Shown: positions 43,928 to 54,500 of the stretch, piece by piece
Numbering within the stretch: position 1 is the first letter of the stretch
Layout of the letters: every line of letters starts with the position of its first letter
Origin: Maribellus luteus
GTDB lineage: Bacteria > Bacteroidota > Bacteroidia > Bacteroidales > Prolixibacteraceae
Assembly: GCF_003576475.1 (NCBI RefSeq)
Contig: NZ_QWGR01000002.1
Location: 310,001-374,000 of the forward strand
Length of the DNA: 64,000 nt
Direction of reading: 5' to 3'
Position numbers and translations under genes: made by a program
The notes under the pieces: model-generated
The model's database searches: none
Told to the model about the DNA's origin: nothing
Seen by the model: only the letters and a program-made list of their open reading frames with translations

Positions 43928-44315
43928 CTTATCTTCTTTTTTAGATTACTCTCTTGTTTTCTACAGATTTGAGTAAATAGATAGGAGTGCGACGAATAAA
44001 AAATTTTAATTCACGCTACTCATTACTCTCATCTTAATTCTTCTTTTGAATTTCATTCAATTCTAAACCTGGGTACTTCAGGTATATAGTGGTTTATGTG
44101 GCGGTTCTGAAACATAGGTAATTACACCTGTTTCGGGCTCAGGGAAACTACGTAGTAACGCCGTATTTTTTGAATATTGTGTGCGGGGAGAGTTATTAAC
44201 AGTTCCCATATTGGGAAAATTAACAATAAGAAACCTGCGAATGTAGATTTCAAGCGCTTTGTGTGGATATCTTTTTCGCTTTGAAACGGTTGTATTTGTT
44301 GATAATTATTCGTAG
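43928..44315. other. Gene-free stretch upstream of the adhesin cluster
   Basis: No gene is seen. The stretch holds the perfect palindrome ACTACGTAGT at 44146-44155 within a GC-richer segment and an ACCTG/CAGGT pair near 44067-44083. These may be control sites for the cluster that follows. Confidence 0.45.
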
Positions 44316-44343
44316 TTTGCCTTAGTTGTAACCAGATATATTG
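44316..44343 (+). promoter_or_regulatory. Putative promoter of porP/sprF
   Basis: TTTG (44316-44319) and TATATTG (44337-44343) are 17 bases apart, close to the Bacteroidota -33/-7 layout, though the second box lacks one T of the consensus. The message would start at or just before 44352. Confidence 0.35.
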
Positions 44344-44351
44344 GTATCGTC

Positions 44352-45284
44352 ATAAAAAGAATTGTTGTATTAGGAGTTTTTGTCTTGCTAATTTCCCTTC
44401 ATTGTGGTGCGCAACAAGAACCTATTTTAACCTCGTATATGTATAATGGCCAGGTCATTAATCCGGCTTATGCAGGTATATGGGAGAAAATAGGATTTAC
44501 CACCTTAGTAAGAAAACAGTGGGCAGGTATTAACCGGTCGCCCCTTACTGAATCCTTTTCTTTTCATTCGCCCCTGAAAAATGAAGCCGTAGGGGTTGGG
44601 CTAAATGTTATGAACGACAGGTTCGGCCTTGAAAACAGGTTGAGTGTATTGGCCGATTATGCCTATGAAGTGTACCTGTCGCGCCGTACCCGCTTAAGGA
44701 TGGGTGTTAAATTTGGCTTTGTTAACTATAAAAATCCACTTACCGAGTATGAGTTATATCCCGACAATCAGTATGATCATGCTTTCTCGGAGGATGTTGA
44801 CCTGAAGTTTTTACCCAACTTCGGGATCGGCTTTTTTCTGTACCAGGAGCATTTCTATGCCGGATTCTCGGTTCCCAAACTTATCGAAAACGACTTAAAA
44901 GAGAACTTCCATAATTATTCTACCAGTGCCGAGGTGCGCACCATTTACCTGAATGGGGGCTACGTTTTGCCTTTCGACCCCTTTAATTACGTGGTTTTCA
45001 AACCAACCATGCTGGTGCGTGCAACCTGGGGGACGCCGCTTCAGGCCGATGTTGCCGCCAATTTTATGATTCGCGAAAAACTTTGGCTCGGCGTGATGTG
45101 GCGTAGCAATGCAGCCCTGTGTTTTACGGGAAACTGGATGTTCAGCAACAATATTCGCGTTGGCTTTGCCATGGACGTTACCTATACAGATATTTATCCT
45201 TACCAGAACGGAACTTTCGAATTTACCATTGGTTACGACATCGACTTTTTTGGACGCACTTACTTACGATCGAGGTACTTCTGA
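44352..45284 (+). CDS. PorP/SprF family type IX secretion outer-membrane protein
   Basis: This outer-membrane barrel (about 310 residues) shows the family opening EPILTSYMYNGQVINPAYAG right after a signal peptide, then KQWAGINRSPLTESFSFHSPL and a barrel ending FGRTYLRSRYF. SprF proteins help a partner giant adhesin cross the outer membrane by type IX secretion; here the partner is the 3,341-residue protein downstream. The first TTG at 44385 would leave a truncated signal (MLISLHCGAQ). The reading frame continues to ATA at 44352, which gives a normal signal starting with Lys-Arg (KRIVVLGVFVLLISLHCGAQ), so I use it; the start codon is unusual and unproven. Confidence 0.85.
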   Translation: MKRIVVLGVFVLLISLHCGAQQEPILTSYMYNGQVINPAYAGIWEKIGFTTLVRKQWAGINRSPLTESFSFHSPLKNEAVGVGLNVMNDRFGLENRLSVLADYAYEVYLSRRTRLRMGVKFGFVNYKNPLTEYELYPDNQYDHAFSEDVDLKFLPNFGIGFFLYQEHFYAGFSVPKLIENDLKENFHNYSTSAEVRTIYLNGGYVLPFDPFNYVVFKPTMLVRATWGTPLQADVAANFMIREKLWLGVMWRSNAALCFTGNWMFSNNIRVGFAMDVTYTDIYPYQNGTFEFTIGYDIDFFGRTYLRSRYF

Positions 45285-45588
45285 CAAGGATTTAAAATTA
45301 CAAACCCAATTTGAATGAGATGAAACGAGCATGATAAAAAGACTTTCTAATACGCAGGAGCATGATTATGCGAGTTCCATGAGTTGCCTTAAAAAGTAGA
45401 CAATTTTAAACGAATGAAAAACTTAACAAGAACCGAAACAACAACAGATCAGCAGCCCGTCGGCATTGGCTATCGGAAGCCCGGAAACCCGCTGTTTTCT
45501 GTGTTGGCAGAACCTCTGCAAAGTGCCCCGGGAATAAGAAAGGGGCAAATAAGACAAACATTGGCCACTTAAATCGAAAGAAATTAAG
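45285..45588. other. Intergenic stretch with shared element before the giant gene
   Basis: The gap holds the copy of the 70-bp element at 45320-45388 and otherwise nothing supportable. Confidence 0.45.
45320..45388. repeat. Intergenic element shared with 24926-24997
   Basis: ATGAAACGAGCATGA, then CATGATTATGCGAGTTCCAT and GAGTTGCC, in the same order and spacing as the copy before the amidase gene. It lies 200 bases before the start of the giant protein. Confidence 0.6.
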
Positions 45589-48500
45589 TTGACTAAATTG
45601 CTACATAACCAAACTTGTAAATTAACTATTGTTTTGATAGTTTCTTTATCGGTATTTATAGATCCCACTTCTGTAAAAGCGGGCGTGTTGCGCGCTGGCG
45701 AAGGGGGCTCTGTGGATATTGTTACAGGTGGTTATGAGGCGCCGGATAACATTCATTTTTCTAAAATCTCCGGCAACAATGCCTTCCCTGACGATACCAT
45801 TGGCATTGTTTGTCCCGAGAATATTTCCACCTATACCGATGTAAATGCCTGTAATACCCTGATTAGTTCCGGATTGGAACTGATCGACCGGGGAAATACC
45901 ATTGCATCGCTTAGCTGGCAGATGGAAGGAGCAACCGAAGGCAGTTCTTCTGCCTCGGGGATTAATCAGCTTACTTCGTATGTTTTTAACGAAGGAACTA
46001 CCCTGGTAACTTACCGCGGAAGAGACCGCTCCAATCAGTCGGTTTTCTGTTCTTTTACAGTGGTCGTAGCCGACAACGAAATTCCCCGTTTGATGAATCC
46101 GCCTGGAAATATTTCGGTTGAGGCCGACCCCGGCGACTGTCATGCCGTTGTAAACTGGCAGGAACCCATTGTTTTGGATAACTGTGCTTCGCGCGATCAA
46201 ATTATTGTGGATGCCAATTACATGCCTGGAAGTGCCTTTCCGATTGGAACCACCGAAGTGTTTTTCTCCATTAGCGACGGGGTGGAATACAACCGCGATG
46301 AGTATTCGTTTACCGTAACGGTTACCGACAATGAAAAACCAGAGATTTATGCTCCCCATCCAATTCGTGTGAAATGCGGGGATCCGGTACCTGAAGCATT
46401 TACTTCGTGGCGCGAGTTTACTGAAGGCGGAGGAGTGGCTTTCGATAACTGTAACATCGAAGTTGAAAGTTTCCGTTTTGTTGGGCAAAAGAGCAATGGC
46501 ATCCGTTGCCCCTACACCGTTACGCGCACTTACAGCATTGCCGACGATTACGGTAATATCACCGAAGTGGAACACCTGGTGTATGTTACGGGCGAAGAGG
46601 AAGCGCAGGAAGAACCTCAGCCGGAACTGGTGTTGAAATCGGCGATGGCAGATTGTGAAGCAATTTATTCTGGTAATTGGAATGTTGACTCTATATGGAG
46701 TTGTGGACATGTGCCAACTTCTGCGGATAATGTCACAATTCCAAATGGTTTTACGGTTACTGTTAATACAACTGCAACTTGCAACAATATCTCAATTGAA
46801 GGTGGTGGAGAAGTGAATCATGGAGCAACTCTTGCAACAACACTACAGGTATATGGAAGTTGGACAAATAGCGGAACATACAACGGTGGGACCAACGGTG
46901 TTGTTGAGTTTATCGGTAGCAACCCAGCGAGTATAAGCGGAACCACCAATTTTGAAGGGTTGGTTATCAATAAAGGAAGCCTTTCAACAACATTAACCAT
47001 CAGCGGAACAGCAGCGGTATTAAGCAGCGGTTTGCTTACCATGACGAGTGGCCTTGTTACAATCCCGGGAACAGGGAGTTTCTCTGTTAATCCGGCCATT
47101 GGACTAACAATTGAGCAAGCCGCGGGTTTTGATGTTACCGGAGGTTCTTTGTCGACCGGAAATTTCACAATTACCAATAATGGGCTCATCCGGATTAACT
47201 CAGGAACAGCCAATTTCGGTATCAACTCAGGGAATACGGTACACACACAGAACCACGGTGCATTTATTGTTTCAAATGGTTCAGTCGATATCGCCGGCAG
47301 ACTGGAAAGCACTGCAGATGGAACGTTGAGTCCTCCGGGATTGAACTCGGGAATCACCATTTCTGGAGGGATTGTAAGCCTTTCAACAGCTGGAAATAAT
47401 TTAAGTGGAGTTGGATCTCTCAATGTGACTTCGAGTGGTGATTTTTATTTTACTGGAGGAACTATTATTTTCCAAAATCCAAGTACCGCAACAACTGAAC
47501 TTGATTTAGGGCTTATCAGCGGAACAGGAACCAAAAATACCGTGGGCGGCACTTTCCAATTCGGGAATACTTCAACACCGGGAGGATCCGTCTTTAATAT
47601 TTCAAGTGAAATTCCGCTTGATCATATTACCTCGTCGGCCAATGCCGATTTGCTGCTGGAAGGCGATCTTTTGGTTCGTGATTTGGATTTGAACAGTGCT
47701 ACTACTATTAATCTTAATGGCAATTCATTACTGCAACAGGTAACTGGAACAGGAACATATAGCTTCCCTTTGGTCGATGGTTCGGGAAATGATATTTCAG
47801 TCGATATTAATCTTTCTTCGGTAGGCTCTCTTGGTGCCAATCCGTACATCGAAGTTACAACAACAGATAACAAATTCAGCCCACAAAATGCAAGCGCCAC
47901 TAACTTCCTATCGCGTTACTGGACCGTTACACTTAACGACATCAATGGACCTAACTATTCGGTTTCTGCTGACTTTCCAACAGCGGATATCTCTGGAACT
48001 CAGTCGGAGATAGCGGCCGGAGTTTGGACCGGTAGCATACCTTGGATAAAAGGTAGCGCAGCAAGCGGAAATACTATTTCTTCCGGAGCAATTACAACCG
48101 GAGGAACGATAATATTTACAGGAATTACGCTTGATGCACCATCTGTTTCGATAAATAATGGAGCAGCCAGTGAGGAAATATGCACAGGTTCGTCAGTGGT
48201 TTTAACAGCTGTTCCTACGGGCGATCCGGGATGGACCTACTCATGGAGCCCTTCAACAGGTTTAAGTGCAACCAACATTGCCGCTCCGACTGCCAGTCCA
48301 ACGTCTGATCAAACTTATACGGTAACGGTTACAGACGGTAACGGATTTACCGCGCAGGATCAGATAACAGTCAATGTTGATCCGGTTAGCGTTGGTGGAA
48401 CAGTTAACGGTTCTGCAACTGTATGTTCGGGAGTCAACTCAACCACACTTACATTAACCGGAGAAGTGGGCGCTGTTCAACGCTGGGAATATTCAACCAA

Positions 48501-51500
48501 TGGAGGATCGAATTGGACTACAATACCGAATACTACAACCAGTTATACTGCAACGAATCTGACTCAGACGACAATGTATCGTGCAGTGGTTCAGAGTGGC
48601 GTTTGCAATGAAGCGAATTCTGTGGAAGCCACCATAACTGTTGATCCGGTTAGTGTTGGCGGAACAGCCAGTGCTAATCAGACGATCTGTGATGGCAGTA
48701 GCCCAGCCGACCTTACGTTAACGGGTCATGTTGGAAGTATTCAATGGCAATGGTCACCCAATGGAACTTCATCGTGGACAGATATTACCGGAGCGGTGGG
48801 TTCGACGTTAACTTCGGTTGATATGGGAAGTTTAAATGCAGACCGTTACTACCGGGCTGAAGTTACCAGCGGTGTTTGTTCCCCGGCCTATTCAAATACC
48901 GTAGTAATTTCGGTTGATCCTACTAGCGTTGGCGGAACAGCCAGTGCTAATCAGACGATCTGTGATGGAAGTAGCCCTGCCGACCTAACATTATCAGGTT
49001 CTGTTGGAAGCATACAGTGGCAATGGTCATCAGATGGGACTTCATCGTGGACAGATATTGGCGGTGCGACGGGATCAACGCTGACATCAGCTCAGATGGG
49101 AAGCCTTTCAGCAAACAGATATTATCGTGCACAGGTAACCAGTGGCGTATGCGCGGCAGCTTATTCTACTGTCGTTTTAATCACTGTTAATTCAACTCCA
49201 TCCGTAAATACAGTTTCCGATCAGGAAATATGCCATGGAACAAATACAACTGCCATTAACTTTACAGGAACTGCCACAAGTTATGAGTGGACAAATGATC
49301 AACCCTCTATAGGTCTGGTAGCAAGTGGAACAGGAAGCATTGCCGCGTTTAATGCATCCAATACAGGAAATGTTCCGGTTATTGCCACCATTGAAGTGAC
49401 GCCTGTTTACACAAATAACGGTGTTAGTTGTAGTGGAACTCCGGAATCATTTACAATTACCGTTAACCCGATTCCAACTGTTTCGGCCTCTCCGGCTACG
49501 CAACAGATTTGTCCGGGAGATAATATTGCCATCAGTATTGCCAATCCGAACTCCGTAGCCGGAACAACATATAGCTGGACACGCGACAATACAACAACTT
49601 TAACAGGACTGGAAAGCGGAACCGGAAATACAATCAGTGGAATGATAAGCAGTTCCAATCCGGGAACGCTAGAAACTACCACGTTTACGATTACTGCCAC
49701 AGCAAACGGATGTTCATCCCAAACAACGGTACAGGTTATTGTGGGAGACGATACCGACCCAACCGTTGCAAGCTGTCCCGGAAATATTAGTGTTGGTGCC
49801 GATCCCGGAAGTTGCACCGCAGTTGTTAGTTACACCCTGCCTGCATTTGATGATAATTGCGACGGAAACGGACTTCCCGGCACATTAACCGCCGGTTTGG
49901 CTTCGGGGCAGGCATTTTCGGTGGGTATCACAACTGTTACTTATGAATTTACCGATGCGGCAGGAAACGGGCCGGTTGAATGTTCATTTACTGTAACCGT
50001 CAGCGATAACGAAGCCCCGGTAATTACATGCCCGGCAAACATAACTGTTGATAATTCACCCGGGTTTTGCTATGCTACGGCAGCTTCATTTACAATCACT
50101 CCTCCGGTTGCAACCGATAATTGCAACCCTGATCCATCCGAAACGCCTAGCCGTAGCGATGGCCTGGCTATGAATGCCAGCTTTCCAGTGGGTGTAACTA
50201 CAATTACATGGACAGCTTCCGATGGTACAAACACTTCAACTTGTACTCAAACCATTACTGTTATAGATAATGAAGATCCAACATTTACGGCTCCAGCAAA
50301 TATTACCATTTACACCGATGCAAACTGCAATGCAAACAGTGATCCTGTTCAAACCGGAAATCCAATAAATCTAAAAGACAATTGCACGGCTTCTGTAAAC
50401 TTAAACTCAGGCTATACCGATGGAGCTAATGTGCCGGGTTCTTGCTCCGGGAATTATAGCTTTACAAGAACATGGACCGTTACCGATGCAGCGGGCAACA
50501 GCACATCAAAAGACCAGATTATTACGGTAAGCGATATCACAAAACCGACCATTTCTGTTCCGCCAAATGTATCAATAGCTTGTTCCGATAGTCAGGATCC
50601 TGATGACACAGGTTGGGCTACAGCTACCGATAACTGTGCAGTTGATTCCATATTTTATTCCGACAGTACGGGAACTCCGGCAGTGAGTTGTGCCAGCAAT
50701 TACACCATTTTCAGAAAATGGGTGGCCGAAGATGAATGTGGTAATCAGAGGTCGGGAGTGCAGAGAATAACGGTTAGTGATACGAAAGGGCCTGAGGTGG
50801 TTTTTAGCAATCAGGTGATAAATGTTCAATGTCCGGATGATATCCCTGTTTATTACGAGAATTTAGCTCAATTTCTGGCTTCAAATGCTTCAAATGATGC
50901 GTACGATTTATGCGGGGGTAGTGTTACGATGCAGCTGTACGATGAATACTCTGTTTTTGATCCGGGTACAAGCGATGCGGGTTATTGCCCTGAAAGCGTT
51001 GTTCGAAAATACCGGTTTTATGATGAATGTCTGAATTACACGGAGGTTGAACAGGTAATTTATGTCAACGATTTAAGCAATTGCGAATGTACTGAATGTA
51101 CAGATAAAGTAGAGGTATTTAATGTCGATTTAAGGACAGACCCGGATAGTCTCTGGGCTGTTTATGATGTAAGGAAAGATAAAGGTGCACGTTGCTGTTT
51201 AGACGACGTATGGTGGGAAGATGGGGGAAAAGATCCTTACCGTTGTGTGTCATTCAATGTTATTATTGATGATGGTGCTGTAGGAGTTCAAATAAAAACA
51301 AGTAAAGGTCAGGATAGTAAGGAATGGAGGGTTGATTGTGAACAGGTATCGTTGGAGGGACCGGATGGAGATATTATTTGTCTTCCTTCGGGTGAATACC
51401 ATCTTTTTTCTCATTGTAAGCAGGGGAGTGACCCAATTGATTATTTCATCCAATCTGTGGCGGGAATAATTGCATCAGATGATATTTCAACACGTGTTGA

Positions 51501-54500
51501 CTGTTCGAATCAGATTCATACAACCGGTGATTTTGAAAGCGCCCCGGTTTGGTCGGCACTTAATCCGGCGTACGATAAATACCTGGATGTTTCTGACCCG
51601 TACAATCCTGTATTTTATGTGCCGCTGGAAGACAAAGACCTTGTACCTGCTGCGATACAGTATCAGGTTTGTGCCGATGTTGTGGGTTACATTTGCGGAC
51701 AATCAAACGACGGTACAATATGTGATACCATTACGGTTCATGTTTTGCCTCCAATCGAAATAGAGCTAAATATTGATCCTACTCTTATTTGCGAGGATGA
51801 TCCGTTAACATTGGTAGCCGATGTAAGTCCTTCATCCATTTATTATCAGTGGCGATGGTTCAACGGTCCTGACGCTTCAGGGAGTGTTATATCAACATCA
51901 AATACATTAAGCTTAACACCACCGGTTGCACTGGGAACATATTCTGTTCAGGTAACCGATTATGACCCCAGCGGGTTAATGTGTAACGTTGCGGTTTACA
52001 ATTTTGAGGTTGAAGCAGACACTACAGGTGCTTCTGTTTTCTCTCCAACTGATGATCTTACTATTCAATGTAACGATCCGGATGCTGCGCAGCTAATTCA
52101 GGATTGGTTGGCTACTGCAACGGCTCAGAATGACGATGGTACGCCTTTAGATGTAACGAATAACTATAGCGGTATTACGCTCGCCTGTAATGTAGTTTTG
52201 CCAGTGGTTTTTAGTGCAGAGGATATTTGCGGTAATGTAGGAGCTGATACCGCATATATCTATGTAATCGACACGATCGCACCGGTAATCAGTCCTGAGT
52301 CTTTCGACCAGATTACTGATTGTAATACTTTGGATAAAAACACCCATCCCGATTACCTGGCCTGGCTTAATAACAATGGAGGAGCCGCAGCAACCGATGA
52401 TTGCGATCATCCCGATAGTTTGACCTGGACCAACAACGCAACCACCCAAGCCTGGGTAGGAGATGGCGCCCGCGATTCCATCACCGTTACATTTACGGTT
52501 ACTGACGACTGCGGAAACGCTGATTCAACCACGGCTACTTTCACCATTGTTGATGATGAGCCGCCTACAATCACATGCCCCGGCGATGTGCTGGAGGAAG
52601 CCGCACCCGATTCCTGTTCGAAAATACCCGATACATTGGAAGATCCGGTTTATGCCGATAGTTGTTCGGTTCCTGATATTACCTGGACGTCAACCGGAGC
52701 TTTGGTGAGCAGTGGAAACGGAATCATTACCGGCGTATCTTTCCCCGTGGGAACAACAACCGTTACCTACCGGGCAACCGATGCAGCAGGGTTAATTGCC
52801 GAATGTGACTTTACTGTCACCATCGTGGATGTTACTCCTCCAAATCTGGAAATATCCAATTGTGTTGATGTAACCGGAACCATGGATGCCACCAACTGTT
52901 TTGCCGAGCCGCCAACCATCCTTGATCCGCTTTATTCGGATGATTGCTGGCCCAATGATTCGCTTGTTCTCGCATTTACCATTGAAACAGAGGGAGGCCT
53001 TTGGGATACAACCGGCTTTGGTTATGTTTCTGATTTGAATTTCCCGGTGGGTGTCTCAACGGTAACCTATACCGTTACCGATCCCGATAGCAATATGGTT
53101 TCATGTAGCTTTACCGTAACCATGCTGCGCGATGAGATTCCATGGACTGCTATTACCTGCCCATCCGATCCGCCAGCCGTTGTTCTTGGATCAACAGAAT
53201 GTGAAAGGTCAATATCGTTAACTCCACCAACGGTAGATGATTATTGTGTTACCGCTACCTATACAATTACAAATGATTTTAATAACGATTCAGTAATTAT
53301 AAATGAGGTATTTCCTGTTGGAACCACAGAAGTAAACTGGACGATCACTGACAATTCAGGTAACGATACTACCTGTACGGTTTATGTGGTTGTTACCGGC
53401 ATTCAGTTGCCAACGATCACCTGTCCTTCGGATGTAGAAGGGCAAATGACCGCCGACGATTGTTTTGCTCTGCCTCCCGCCATCGGATCTCCGTCTTATA
53501 GCGCACCTTGTTGGGATACCGATTCGCTCGACCTGAGTTTCCGCATCATTAACGGAGCCTGGGATACCACCGGAGTGGGCGAAGTAAATGGCTTGGAGTT
53601 CCCGGCCGGAATCAACACGGTATGGTACATTGTAAGCGACCCGGATGGGAACAAAGATTCCTGCGATTTTACCGTTTCGATGTTACGCGACGAGATCCCC
53701 AGCTCGGCCATTGTATGTCCGCCAAATCCGCCTTCAGTAACCTTGGGAGCCAACGAATGTGATGCCACCCTGAGTTTGCCTCAACCAACAATTAATGAAA
53801 CCTGTACTACGGTTGTTTATAGCTTTACCAACAATTACAACAACGATTCAGTCATTGTAAATGAAACTTTCCCGACGGGAACCACTGAAGTAACCTGGTA
53901 CATAACCGATAACTCAGGAAATGTGGATTCGTGTATTGTTTACGTGGAAGTAAACGGTATTCAGTTGCCAACGATCACCTGTCCTTCGGATGTAGAAGGG
54001 CAAATGACCGCCGACGATTGTTTTGCTCTGCCTCCCGCCATCGGATCTCCGTCTTATAGCGCACCTTGTTGGGATACCGATTCGCTCGACCTGAGTTTCC
54101 GCATCATTAACGGAGCCTGGGATACCACCGGAGTGGGCGAAGTAAATGGCTTGGAGTTCCCGGCCGGAATCAACACGGTATGGTACATTGTAAGCGACCC
54201 GGATGGTAACAAAGATTCCTGTGATTTTACCGTTACCATGTTGCGCGACGAGATCCCGTCTTCAGTAGTAGCATGTCAGGCGGATCCTGCCGATCGTTTT
54301 GTCGATGATTCTACTTCCTGCGATGCCTGGGTGGATGTACTGCCGCCTGTGATCTCTGAAGAATGTACAACCGTTGTGTACGATATTACGCACAACAGCG
54401 ATTACGGAGTTGATTCGAGCAATGCCAGCGGTTACTATCCGATCGGACAGCACCGGGTGGTTTGGTACATTACCGATAATTCAGGAAATATTGATTCGTG

